Of a stretch of DNA of 64,000 bases, positions 22,854 to 33,202 are shown piece after piece. This DNA comes from Adiantum capillus-veneris (lineage: Eukaryota > Streptophyta > Polypodiopsida > Polypodiales > Pteridaceae), in contig CM043963.1 in NCBI GenBank assembly GCA_014529385.2, forward strand, positions 100,247,412 to 100,311,411, written 5' to 3'. Positions within the stretch are counted from its first letter, which is position 1; each line of letters opens with the position of its first letter. Below the pieces are notes generated by a model, which had not been told where the DNA came from, ran no database searches, and was given only the letters and a program-made list of their open reading frames with translations. Made by a program: the position numbers and the translations under genes.

Positions 22854-23255
22854 ATTTGGTTTCTATTTTCTTGCTTAAGAAGAGAGGTCCTTAAGTAGCC
22901 TATAAATGGTTGATGTTGTTAATTATATTAGGGTAAGTGGAACTAGGATCTATTATCGGTTTTGTTGAGCCCACTATGTGGGGGATGGTGCACACCTCGG
23001 GAGCTTTGGACTTAATAATGGAGTCCTTTTAGACTTGCCTACGGCTTTACCATTATTGAGCCATAAGAAGTCCAAAAGGAGCTAGCCCTTGGCAACTCTG
23101 CTATGTTAGAACTACTCCTCTACTCTCTATAATTAACCACTTTGAGCCGTGGGTGTAGATACTTAAGAGCCGATTTTCAAAGGCTAAGAGGAGTGGAAAA
23201 CTAAAGTTTTGAATTGCCAAAGCATACACTAAGTACATACATAAATTTTGTTAAC

Positions 23256-25089
23256 ATGGCTCACAATAATCAAGAGAGTAGAATGAACATTGATAGCTTT
23301 GATTTTGCACATGAAGGTGCTAATGATGATGCTCCCATGTTTGTGAATTATCTCGTCACTAGGTTGCATCAAGCTATGGGCAACCCTGCTTTGCAAGCCG
23401 AAGTTACTTAACAACTTCGTGCTTATGGAATTTCCCTTCCTCTCCAAGAGGAGAGAGAGCCTAGGAGGCCTCTTGAAGAGAACCCCAAAAGAAGACTCTC
23501 TCCCATTCGAGAGGAGGATCCAAAGAGCAAGAAAGCAATGAAAGTTTAAGTTCCTCTGAAGATGTACGAAGACGGCGGTCTAGACGATCGCCCACTCCTC
23601 CCAAGAGGAAAAGATCAACACATAGTCCTTCTCCTCATCACTCTGAAAGGCAAGAGAGGAAACAAAGGAAGAAAAGGGCTAGGAAGAGGTCACCCTCTTC
23701 TCCTTCTTCTTCACCTTCCTCCTCTTCGGACGAAAGTTATGGTTATTCTCCTAGAGAATACAAGAGGGGAGGACATCGCAAATCATTTCCTGCATGGCGA
23801 AAGCACAAAAGCTAAAGAAGTTCAAGGAGGGAGGAAAGAGTATCTCTTTTCTCACCTATGATGGAACCTTCGGTGCTACCAACAAAGTGTTGGCCTTCAT
23901 CCAGCAATTTGATGTGGCCTTTGGAGATGAGGGCTTCACAGAGTCCTCTAAGCTACGCCATGTAGCTATGCACTTCCAAAAATCAGCTCGTCAATGGTGG
24001 GCTAGCCTTCGTGGAAATGGTGAAGCCCCAAAGACATGGAAAACTCTACGAGTTTCCATCATGAAGCAATTCCTTGCAAGCGATGCAAAGGACAAAGTGC
24101 TTACTGAATGGCACAGCTTGAAGCTCCTCTCCCATGAGTCTATCCACAAATATGTAGACAAGTTTTGGGATTTACATCTCAAGGCTACTGTCTTTCAAAA
24201 GATAGACTTTGCTGAGCAAAGGCAGCAGTTATGTGCAGGATTACCAGAAGAGATGGCCGAATACATCAACTCTCAACGGCCTGGTACTATTAGCGAAGTA
24301 ATCCATCACACTATGGTTGCTTCACGCATCAATTTCCATCAAGGGGCTAGACGTAATGTCAAGCCCATGGAAAACAAAGACAAAAATGATGCAAAGGGGA
24401 AAACCAATGTTCAAAATACTTCCCAAGTCAATTCCAACAACAATAACAATCATTCCAAGGAGAAGGGAGTTTACAAAGGTAAAAACAAACTCTCTCCTGA
24501 AGAGCTTGAAGCTTTTCGCAAGGACCATAAGTGTTTCAAGTGTGGGGAGCAAGGACATGGCTATCGTTCTTGCCCCAAGAAGAATACTCGCAATGAGACT
24601 CCTAGGGCTTCCACCATCGAAGCTCCAAAAGAGGATGCTCATTGCAAAGGATCATCACTTTCCTATGCTTGGGTAAAGGTAAGAGAGCATGATGCCTTCA
24701 TCTTGTTTGACCCTGGCTCTACTCTTAACTTCATATCAATGGAGTTGGCCACCAAGTTGGGAATTCAAGCTTTTGAGATGGGAGATATAGTAGTGGCTGA
24801 TGCAGCTTTCAAGGGACAACAAGCCTCCGTTACTCCCTTGATTGGGAAGTTGAGGCTTCATGTCCAAAGCTATGTCGACAAAGAAGAATTCTTCATCTCT
24901 CCTCTCCAACATGAGGATGTTATCCTAGGGGCACCATGGTTTGATCGCATGGCTGCCAACATGAAGTTCCCTGAAAGGAGAATCTACTTTACCTACAGGG
25001 GAAAGAACATGTATATAGATGCTAGTGAGCGTGGTCACACTATTCCACTTGTAAATCCTCTTGCTTTGGATAAGTCAATGAAGAGCTAA
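23256..25089 (+). pseudogene. gypsy gag-protease region
   Basis: ATG at 23256 (MAHNNQESR). A TAA at 23409 breaks the frame, and another stop lies near 23545. An arginine/serine-rich segment follows at about 23550-23790 (RRRRSRRSPTPPKRKR; SPSSPSSSPSSSS). From about 23800 a continuous frame carries the gag capsid (FLTYDGTFG, ARQWWASLRG), then a CCHC knuckle CFKCGEQGHGYRSCP at about 24530-24580. Next is a retropepsin with FDPGSTLNFIS in the active-site position (DPG instead of the usual DTG/DSG) and VILGAPWFDR. Gag would form the particle and protease would mature it. The frame ends at TAA 25087-25089. Confidence 0.85.
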
Positions 25090-25101
25090 GTTTCTGCGTA
25101 C

Positions 25102-26995
25102 ATGATTTTTGTCAAAGAGTCTCTAAAAGATACTAACGTTTCATCAAATGTAAATGGTAGGAATCAAGAAGAGTTAGACTTGTCTAATTTTCTAAAAGGA
25201 TTCCAAGATGTGTTCATTGATGATATCCCTATGGACTTACCTCCAAAACGAGGGGATGATGACCATCGCATTGAGCTCCTTCCTGGAAGCTCACCACCTA
25301 ACAAGCCTCCTTATCGAGTCTCACAAGCTCAACAAGAGGAGATCATGAGGCAAGTACAAAAGCTGGTAGACAAAGGGATGTTGAGGCCTAGTTCCTCTCC
25401 CTTTTGTTCTCCAGTGCAAGTTAGTGCAAAAGAAAGATGGTACATACCGTATGTGTGTGGACTATCGAGCACTAAACCATATCACTATCAAAAACAGATT
25501 TCTCGTACCTCGGGTAGAAGATCTGTTTGATAAGCTAAAAGGCTCTACCTACTTCAGTAGGATTGACCTTAAGAGTGGCTATCATCAAATAAGGATAGTG
25601 GATGAAGATATCTTAAAGACTGCATTTTGCACAACATTTGGTCTTTATGAATATCTATTCATGACTTTTGGCTTGACTAATGCACCAGCTACGTTCAATC
25701 GTTTGATGGAGAAACTTTTTAGACGATACTGCAAATTCACTGGAGTGTTCTTTGATGATATCATCATCTACTCCAAGTCTTTGGAGGAACATAAGAAACA
25801 TCTCCAAGTGATTTTTCAAGCATTGAGGAAGAACAAGCTTTTTCTCAACCAAAAGAAAAGCGAATTCTTCCTTCAAGAGATTCAATACCTAGGTCATATT
25901 ATCTCTAAAGATGGCATCCAAATGGATCCATCAAAGTTAGAGGTAATAAAAGCATGGCCTAACCTAAGAAATCTACATGAGCTAAGAATCTTTGTTGGTA
26001 TGTGCGCATACTATAGACGCTTCATAGCAAAATTCTCTCAAGTAGCAGGACCACTACACGACTTAACTAAGAAGAACGTTAAGTTTGTATGGACTGCTAA
26101 GGAGCAAAATGCTTTTGAAAAGTTCAAAGAGAAGCTTACTTCCCAACCAGTCCTCGTGCTTCCGGATCTCTCAAAGCCATTTGAGGTCCAATGTGATGCT
26201 TGTGGTGATTGCCTTGGAGCAGTTTTGCTTCAAGAAGGGCATGCCATAGCATATGAGAGCTGAAGGCTCAATATTGATGAACGAGTCTTGGGCATTTATG
26301 AGAAAGAGCTTTTAGCTGTTCTACATGCCCTAGACACATGGAAGCACTACCTACAGGGGACTCCATTTATCCTACGAACCGACCACCAAAGTCTCAAGTA
26401 TTTCATGACGCAAACCAAGCTTTCCGACAAACAAATGAGGTGGGAAAATTTTCTTTCGCAATTTAATTTTCATATTGCTCACATAGCTAGTAAGCACAAT
26501 CAAGTGGCCGATGCACTTTCACGACGACCCAAAGTTAACGCGGTGTCTATAGCTACTCACAATGATCTATCCTCTATGATAAATGAGTATGCTACTAATC
26601 CTGACTTTAGAGACATAATGTCAGCCCTTGCTTTGGGGAAGAAAGAGGAACCATTCACCTTGCAGGATGGTTATCTTCTCCAAGGCAATAGGCTATGTGT
26701 TACCCATTCCCTTTGTGAGAAAGTTATGTATGAATCCCATGCTCCTCCGTATGCGGGGCATAGAGGTATTCAACCTACTCTCCGAGGAGTGGGCAAAAAT
26801 CCTACTGGCCATCAAAAGTATTATTCTAAACTAGCAAAAAGATACTATGGTCCTTTCCAAATCTTGAAGCCCATCAATGAGACGGCTTATCAACTCAAGT
26901 TGCCCAACCATTGGCTCATACACAATGCCTGTCATGTAAGCCTACTTAAGCCCTACAAAGGAGAGCCACCAACCATTAGGAAAAATACCCTCTAG
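25102..26995 (+). pseudogene. gypsy RT-RNase H-integrase region, integrase core deleted
   Basis: RT: DLPPKRGDDDHRIELLPGS, VDKGMLRPSSSPFCSPV, a frameshift near 25415, then CVDYRALNHITIKNRF, catalytic FFDDIIIYS (25750) and YLGHIIS. RNase H: FEVQCDACGDCLGAVLLQE, a TGA at 26261-26263 where CGA is expected, YEKELLAVLHAL, FILRTDHQSLKYF. Integrase: only the start of the H2C2 finger (ESHAPPYAGHRGIQPT) remains, joined in frame near 26790 to KLAKRYYGPFQI and HNACHVSLLKPYKGEPP, the C-terminal GPY/F region. The DDE core is missing, so this copy could not integrate itself. Pol is cut at 26974 by the TIR element and resumes near 36630. Confidence 0.9.
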
Positions 26996-27025
26996 GGGCC
27001 CTTTGGGATTAAGGTTAATTAGAGG
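26975..27025 (+). repeat. Left terminal inverted repeat of nested element
   Basis: Starts ATTAGGAAAAATACC and includes GGGATTAAGGTTAAT. It pairs imperfectly with 36555-36626, the right copy having extra bases between the shared blocks. Confidence 0.55.
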
Positions 27026-27125
27026 CCAGCCAATGAGAAGAGGGTGGTGGACAGACTCTATGCCCTAAAAAATGTAGGGAGACAAAGTAGTCTTACACTT
27101 CTTAAATGGACTCTTACCTAGTGAG

Positions 27126-27175
27126 AAGGTGGGGTGGGGTGGGGTGGGGGGGGGGGGGGGGGGGGGGGTGGGTGG
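27126..27175 (+). repeat. G-tract, G-quadruplex candidate
   Basis: GGGGTGGGGTGGGGT runs into an uninterrupted G run of over 20 bases and then GTGGGTGGG. A comparable G run is near the other end of the nested element (about 36070-36090). Tract length is prone to assembly error. Confidence 0.8.
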
Positions 27176-27584
27176 GCCATATGGAACCTCCAACTTCCCT
27201 CCTTTTTGATCCGGTTTTGAAAAAATCCCAAAAATTTGAAATTTTTCAAAATTTTCAAAACTCAAATTTCATCTTCTTAAAACCTCCCTAAAACTATTTT
27301 ATGGTCAAAAAAGCATTTTTTGACCTCAAAAAGTCAAAACGTGCACCCAAAAAGCCTAAAATTCAAAAAATTTAAAAAACTTTTGAAAAATATTTTTTTG
27401 TTATCCAGAGCTCCCCCAAAAGTAGTTTTTAGGCAAAAAGTGATTTTCTCTCTCTAGAACCCCCCTTTTTCAACCCCTCCTTGGTTGCAACCATCACACT
27501 CATCCTCTACTCCAACACACTCTCTCTCTACACCATCTCCATTGTTGCAGCAAGGAAGCTCCTCTCTCCTCCCCTACCACCTTC

Positions 27585-27692
27585 CATTGCCACACCAAGC
27601 AAAGGTTATCCACCTTCTTCTCCCATTGCCACACCAAGCAAGGGTTATCCACCTTCTCCTCCCATTGCCACAAGGGTTATCCACCTTCTCAT
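27585..27692 (+). repeat. 39-bp tandem repeat (2.7 units) in leader of gene A
   Basis: Units begin CATTGCCACACCAAGCAA and end TTATCCACCTTCTYCTCC. The third unit lacks ACCAAGC. It lies upstream of the ATG at 27765 in a CT-rich stretch, probably the 5' untranslated leader. Confidence 0.8.
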
Positions 27693-27764
27693 ACCACTTT
27701 ATGCTCTGTACATTGTAGCAACAAGCAAGGTCCTTCTCCTCCTCCTAGTTTTCTTTGCTTAACC

Positions 27765-28337
27765 ATGGCCAACTCTACTTCGCAAAGGCGGCCAAAGGAT
27801 GAGGTCACAACACTTGCATTCCACAACACTAGAGGTGTAGATGATGAGTGGGTGCCACAAGAGTTCACCAAAGGTGCTTGGGTATACATGCAACCATCTG
27901 CTATTGGCTCTCATCGTGTGCACAATCGTGCAAACTTGGATCTTCATTGGAAAGGAAAGCTCCTTGGCTTCAAGAACCGCAAAGACAAGGGGACCGTAGC
28001 CATAGTGCAACATGTTTTCTCAATGTCAACCATGCATTTGCAACAACCACCTCGATTTCCAACACATTGTAAGTACATGTTTTGAGAATATAAAGCTAGG
28101 TGTGAAATCACAGTGTAATGTTATTATGGATTCATACTTAAGATTTGTCATGCATTTATAGTCATATTTCCATCCACGTTGGTGGAGGAGCAGCCACTAC
28201 ATAGTCTCTCCGGCACATTCAATGCTATACATGCGGATATTGGAGCAATAATGTTCTCACATCTTTGCCCAACCAAAGTGGTTCAAAGAAGGATTTTCTT
28301 CTATTCTCACTCCTATATTGTCCCTACTTCTACATAA
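27765..28337 (+). CDS. Nested-element gene A, spliced, possible BAH-like fold
   Basis: Exons 27765-28068 and 28162-28337 join in frame over a 93-bp intron with donor ATT|GTAAGT and acceptor TTTATAG|TC, giving 159 residues. Both exons are fully open. The N-terminal half (about 32-95) contains KGAWVYMQPS and LHWKGKLLGF, then GTVAIVQHVFS. The order W-V-Y-x-x-P, then K-x-L, then G-T-V-x-V resembles the opening of a BAH chromatin-binding domain, but the match is weak and short. I do not assign a function. First of three tandem plus-strand genes of the nested element. Confidence 0.5.
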
Positions 28338-28382
28338 GCGTTTGGAACGCTTGAACCTATCAAAGTAACTTCCTTATTAAGT

Positions 28383-29105
28383 ATGGAGTGGCCGGTGCCA
28401 GATTTGTGGTCGGTAGCATATTTCAAGCAAAAGATGATAATGGATGTCTAAAACTCTTTGAAATACTCTAAAGCTTCTAGGTCTGTGGGCTTGAGTTGGT
28501 GTTTGCCTATTCATTGTTTTGTGCGCATATTTAAAGAGTTTGGATTTGTGGAGACTACCACAATGCTTGTATGTAAAGATGCACATTACGAGGAATTAGG
28601 AAGGCTTTTAGAAGAGGACTGGGGTTTTGTGGAGGGCATGCACAACGGGGACCGGTACCATTGTAAGGTTGGAGCTTCAGGTATTGGAATGCGCTATTTG
28701 AAATCCCGCACCTCCTTGTACATACGATTTCACTATGATCGTTGGATGTGCAAGCTTGGAGTGTGGACTCCCTTACAGAGTGTAGACGGCGCTATTGCAA
28801 GCTTTGACATTGCAGTGAAGATGCCCAACGATGCTTTGGAGGCAGTCCAAGTGAACAAGCATTGGACTCTCAGTAATGTTCGAGAACATTTGGTTATTAT
28901 GGGTTTTGAGGCCCTTCAACAAGCACAATTTCGTTTACAAGGTCACAAGGTAAAAATCCTTCCACCACATTTTCAATACATCATGGTTTGTCGATCATTG
29001 GATGCTTATTGCAATGAATGTCCGCAGATTGGGAAGAGAATGGAAGACAAACTGAAGGTCGAGGACGACTGGGGGATGGATGGAACTATGCTATCGATCT
29101 TATAA
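28383..29105 (+). pseudogene. Nested-element gene B, one internal stop, unidentified
   Basis: Reading from ATG 28383 (MEWPVPDLWS) there is a TAA at 28449-28451, after which the same frame is open to 29105, about 240 codons in all. Recognisable but unassigned phrases are FKEFGFVETTTMLVCKD, LLEEDWGFVEGMHNGDRYHC and HWTLSNVREHLVIMGFEAL. Three Cys occur in the last 60 residues (VCRSLDAYCNECPQIGKRM). Composition is that of a real globular protein. It follows gene A by 45 bp; whether A and B are exons of one gene cannot be decided. Confidence 0.4.
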
Positions 29106-29262
29106 CTTTGTAACTCTTGCAATTTTCAAACTGATCCCCGTTGTAATCAACATGATTTGCTTCGGCAAATCATGCCTTTGAATATAATTTTTTGCATTGG
29201 GATGAGAAATCATTTTTTGGTGAAAGTGCCTTTTTTTTTAATGTCTTAAAAAAAGGGTCCAT

Positions 29263-29270
29263 TATAAAAG
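29263..29270 (+). promoter_or_regulatory. TATA box of gene C
   Basis: TATAAAAG followed by a G run, 82 bp before the ATG at 29352. A typical pol II TATA position with a leader of about 50 nt, suggesting gene C has its own promoter. Confidence 0.5.
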
Positions 29271-29351
29271 GGGGGCCACCTAACTCATTCACTATTTTCA
29301 CTTTTGCAACTCTTGAGCTCCTCCACTCTCTGTCTACACCCCAAGCTAGAC

Positions 29352-30929
29352 ATGGATGCTTCCATAGCCTCTGCATCTGCAGCCACATCCACCCCTTTGT
29401 CACACTTCATCCTCTTCCTCGAGGACACCAAATACAAAGGGAAGTTGGACCTCCACACCTTTTTTACTCATCTCCCTGACCTTGATGCCACAGTTGCCCT
29501 TCATATGGATGCATTTGCCGAGATTTTTGCGTTCATGGAGGAGCACATCATAAAATATTATGTATCTATCCCCCCACATGTAGGGATCTGGGTGCCTTGC
29601 GATCTTTTGAGCTATATACACAAAGGTGATCGCCCATTCTCCAAGCGGTTGCAACGATTCCAAGAAATTGCAACCGATGCAGGCCATTACTTGGACGAGC
29701 AAGCCCCAGGGGTGTCAGTGCTCAAGAAGCGCAAGTTGGGGGTGGAGTACCTTTCTCGGCTCGCAACATTTATCTTCTTGGTGAGGGAGGAACCTGATTT
29801 GGAGGAGCTTCGCTTACCACACCTTCAGGTTGGGTCCTTTATCAAGGACACCAAGGAGCAGCAGGTTATCCCCATGAACCCTGCAGCGGAAGGAAAGGCA
29901 CACCGGCTCGAGTACCCTAGGGGTCTTGAGGAACTGGTTGAGAAATCCATAGTTGCGGCTGGCCCTAGTGACACTCCAGTGCCACTACCACTGACGGATG
30001 TGGCTATCCCAGAGGTAGAAATCAGCCACTTCTCCTCAGTGTTAGTGGATGGGGAGGAGTATGTGTTTTTGCATGATTTGGAGAAAGCATTTGGCCTGTG
30101 CATGAATGAATGCTTGAGCGTGCTATGCAACAACACCAAATGTCCCTTAGACAATATGCCAAATGCCCTAGAAAGAAAGCTCTTGCCAGATGGGGACTCT
30201 GTTGCTGACACTATTGCAGTTGTATGTGCGGAGGTCCTCGCAGCAGAGCAGTTGCATGTGGCTGATGAAGGATTCCAAGCCACGCAAGCCAAGGTTGAGG
30301 CTGCTAGGATTCCTATGCCATTATGCAACCTCCCATCTGATGATCCAAAGGTCGTATCTATGGTGCATGGGAGCATTGACTTGGATGCAAAGGGCAACAA
30401 AGAGGAGGATAACAAAGAGCAGGAGGTAAACTGTATCCTAAATTTCATGTTTCTATTTTATCCTTCATTGTCTTTTTTCTCAACCTTCATCGGTTTATGA
30501 CAAGATGTCGTGGAGGTTGATGATTTTGCTGCAAGGACGGGTGGCAAGCGGACGGGCTTTGGACCTCAAGCTTCCCTTGCGCATTACCTAGGACAACTCC
30601 ACCCTAGCGATGTGGCCATTATCCATAATGAATTTACTCCCCAAGCCCATTTTATGACTTGGTCATTAAAAGCTTTGAGCAAGTTTTTGTGTTTGAGCAC
30701 CATTGCTCAAACTGCGCATCAAGTGTTCCTAGTGCGTAGATCCCTTGTATGCACAGCGTTTGGCACTGGCTTTCGTGGTAAAGTGCTTGCCCAGATAGGG
30801 ATACATGCTTCCATTGGCTCAACTGACCCAAAGGCCATAGCGCACTCCCTCTTGACTGGGGAGTTGCCTTACGCGCAAAATAGGCGCCAGGAAATGGTCA
30901 AAAAAATTATGAACTCCTCAGATACATGA
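29352..30929 (+). CDS. Nested-element gene C, spliced, unidentified
   Basis: ATG at 29352 (MDASIASASAATSTPLSHF). The first frame runs open past 30425. A GT donor after GAG at 30425 (GAG|GTAAAC) and an AG at 30514-30515 join in frame to the second open segment (VDDFAARTGGKRTG...), ending 30929, for about 495 residues. The acceptor lacks a good pyrimidine tract, so the exact junction is tentative. Landmarks are HIIKYYVSIPPHVGIWVPCD, YLSRLATFIFLVREEP and FGTGFRGKVLAQIGIHA. No family recognised. No stop interrupts either exon, unlike most coding sequence in this window. Confidence 0.5.
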
Positions 30930-31101
30930 TGTAAAATCACCGTTTTGGAAGTAATAAAAAATATTTGAAATTGTCTCTCTATCTTGCAAATTCTTTTGAA
31001 TGTGATTTGTCAATCTTGAAAATTGTTTCAATTGGTGATATGAAAATTGTTTTGATAAGTGACTTTGTAATTTCAAGTTCTGTATGTAGTTTCAGTCAAT
31101 T

Positions 31102-31306
31102 TCAGTAAATTTAGGTATTTTATGTTCCCTACGGGGTAGATAAGCCTACCAAGGGCCAAAAAAAGCCTGGCCACAAGGGCGCGCAAATGGCCCATCCATC
31201 AGTTTTGGATGGGCCATTTGCGCGCCCTTGAGGCCAGGCTTTATTTTGCCCCTTTTAGGCTTATCTACCCCCTAGGATACTTACAAAGCACAAATTTATT
31301 GAAATG
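31102..31306. repeat. Foldback palindrome 1
   Basis: A near-perfect inverted repeat. The core arms 31133-31197 and 31206-31271 (GGGGTAGATAAGCCT ... AAATGGCCCATCC and its reverse complement) meet at a loop of about 8 nt, and weaker pairing extends outward to about 31102/31306. Transcripts would form a long hairpin. It lies about 170 bp after the stop of gene C. Confidence 0.9.
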
Positions 31307-31637
31307 AATTGGTTTTGCATCATTAATTTAGATGCACCCTTTCTATGGCAATTCCAACATATATTCACACTCAAGGACACTAGAAAAGGTGAAATCAATT
31401 ATGAAATGAAGTTTCCAGCACACTATCACCTGCTTTAGCTCTACCTAGTACACCCCTGCACCAAAAAGTCCAATTACATTGGACATTTGAAAAATCCAAA
31501 TTAATGTTGCATAGACACTTGGTTTCACAATATGTTATTTTTTTTGATATCCTATAGGGAATTCAAAGCTTGAAATGACCAAAAAAGGGTGTCCACAAGG
31601 ATCCATGTAAAATAATGTTGCAAAACCAATAGGTTTT

Positions 31638-31834
31638 AGTAAAGTTGTGCTTTTTAAGTACCCTTGGGGGTAGATAAGCCTACAAGGGGCAAAAAAAAGC
31701 ATGGCCACAAGGGTGCGCAAATGGCCCATCCAAAACTGATGGATGGGCCATTTGCGCGCCCTTGTGGCCAGGCTTTTTATTGCCCCTTATAGGCTTATCT
31801 ACCCCCAAGGGTGCTTAAAAAGCACAAATTTACT
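31638..31834. repeat. Foldback palindrome 2
   Basis: Second copy of the same foldback. Core 31661-31811 from CCCTTGGGGGTAGATAAG to its reverse complement, with outer arms GTGCTTTTTAAG / CTTAAAAAGCAC. It lies 160 bp after the stop of the H3-like gene. The two foldbacks and their flanks (31062-31330 and 31612-31885) are also inverted copies of each other, so a hairpin of hairpins is possible. Confidence 0.9.
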
Positions 31835-31992
31835 AAAATTGACTAAAATTACATACAAAACTTGAAATTACAAAGTCATTTCATTACAAAGATAGTAGAA
31901 ACAGTAGACACAACTGTTGATCATATTGTCATTGGAAAGTTCAATCATTACAAAGATAAGGGTGTGCAATACGAAACGAGGGGTAACTTCGG

Positions 31993-32889
31993 CTAATGCT
32001 CGAAGTCTTGTCGCAGTCGACGTGCAAGCTGCATATCTTTTGGCTGTATTGTCACTCGCTTTACATGCATGGTGCATAGGTTGGTATCTTCCAACACCGA
32101 AATGATGTGGGCCTCTGCATCTTCTTGAATAGCCTCTAGCGCTATTGCTTGCATTCTATACTGATTTCCATAGCTTTGAAGCACCTCCTTCACAGTGTGA
32201 GCAAAGGGGGCGCATCGAATCAAAAGCTCCGTCGTCTTCTGGTAGTGGTGGATTTCTGCAAATGCCCTTGCTATTTTTCGGCGCCACTGTGGTTGTCTTG
32301 GGGGGACTTGCACATTTCCTGGCGGGCGGCATTTAGGCTTCTTGAAAAACTTAGACTTGTGCCTGTTTACATGCTTAGGGGCTGGTTCTGCAGCCTCTTC
32401 CGATTCTTCCTCTTCCCTTGGCTGCCGATCTTGTTGTGTGGGGAGAGCTCCCTGGCCTCCAGGCAATGTCTTCCCCCCAATGGCCACCCGGTGTGTGCGC
32501 GGTATTTTTTCTCGCAACCATGGTGGCTCACTCTTTGATTCAGTGTCTGTATGGACCACCCGAGTCCTGGATGGTTCTTCTTGTGATTGGTGGCGCGACG
32601 ACTGCTCCCTATCGGACTCTGTTGTTTGATGGCCCTCTTCCTCTCTCCAGCGCTAGGCACGTTGCTTCATTCTCCTTCTAGGTGTTATATCTTGAGGGGT
32701 TGGAGATTCAACAGTCCTCGATGACTCTCGTGCCCTACCACCATGCCCACTACCAGATGCGTTCGTGGAACGGCCAGGCGTTCGTGGCCGTTTTCTTGTG
32801 CCTTTAAGCCATGACAGCTTCTCACATCCTTGGAGGGTGTTTTTGTTGGCAGGCGGATGCTCTTTCATGGTTTGTTTGGTGCGCGCCAT
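31993..32889 (-). pseudogene. Divergent histone H3-like protein, one internal TAG
   Basis: One minus-strand frame of 299 codons from ATG 32889, interrupted only by TAG at 32653-32655 (codon 79). It opens MARTKQT, identical to the first seven codons of histone H3 including the K4 context, then diverges into a basic/acidic tail of about 190 residues with no K9/K27 motifs. The last 95 residues are an H3 histone fold: HHYQKTTELLIRCAPF (alpha N/1), a loop 1 of ordinary H3 length, AIQEDAEAHIISVLEDTNLC (alpha 2) and KRVTIQPKDMQLARRLR (alpha 3). Canonical H3 would package DNA with H4; the partner here is unknown. The long tail recalls cenH3, but loop 1 is not lengthened. A TATA box lies 58 bp upstream. 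The TAG could be a decayed CAG. Confidence 0.85.
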
Positions 32890-32946
32890 TTCGTTGGTAA
32901 GAGCTCACCTGTTCTTAAGAAATGAGTGGTTTATGAGAGCATGCAA

Positions 32947-32954
32947 TATTTATA
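32947..32954 (-). promoter_or_regulatory. TATA box of the H3-like gene
   Basis: TATAAATA on the minus strand, 58 bp upstream of the ATG at 32889, with GGGCCC words at 32956-32961 and 32971-32976. GGGCCC/TGGGCC elements are common in plant proliferation-linked promoters; a role here is inference. Confidence 0.5.
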
Positions 32955-33202
32955 AGGGCCCATTTAAAAAGGGCCCCGTTCACACTAATTTTTTTTTTAA
33001 AAGTATTATTTTTTAAATAAACATGTCGCTAAGAGTTGGACCCTGCATTCACGTTTAGTGACTCGCAGAGTATCCACTTTGATCCTTGTCGCACTTTGCA
33101 TCGTCGCCATGCAGCATGCTTGGTGGGACCTTGCGACATTTGCCACTTGTTGCTATGCTCTTGACGACTCCATTTTCGCACTTCAATAGCAATCTTGGAT
33201 TG

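Noticed and set aside
22137-22898. ORFs with near-identical partners at 38054-38866
   Set aside because: They lie in the two LTRs of one element, so their repetition reflects LTR identity, not a duplicated gene.
27106-27291. Glycine-rich small protein
   Set aside because: Produced by the poly-G tract; no conserved start or homologous frame at the other G run.
31993-32889. Calling the H3-like gene a centromeric H3
   Set aside because: The long divergent tail fits, but loop 1 has ordinary H3 length and the N-terminal ARTKQT of H3 is kept, which cenH3 proteins lack. Its place in a transposon also argues against it.
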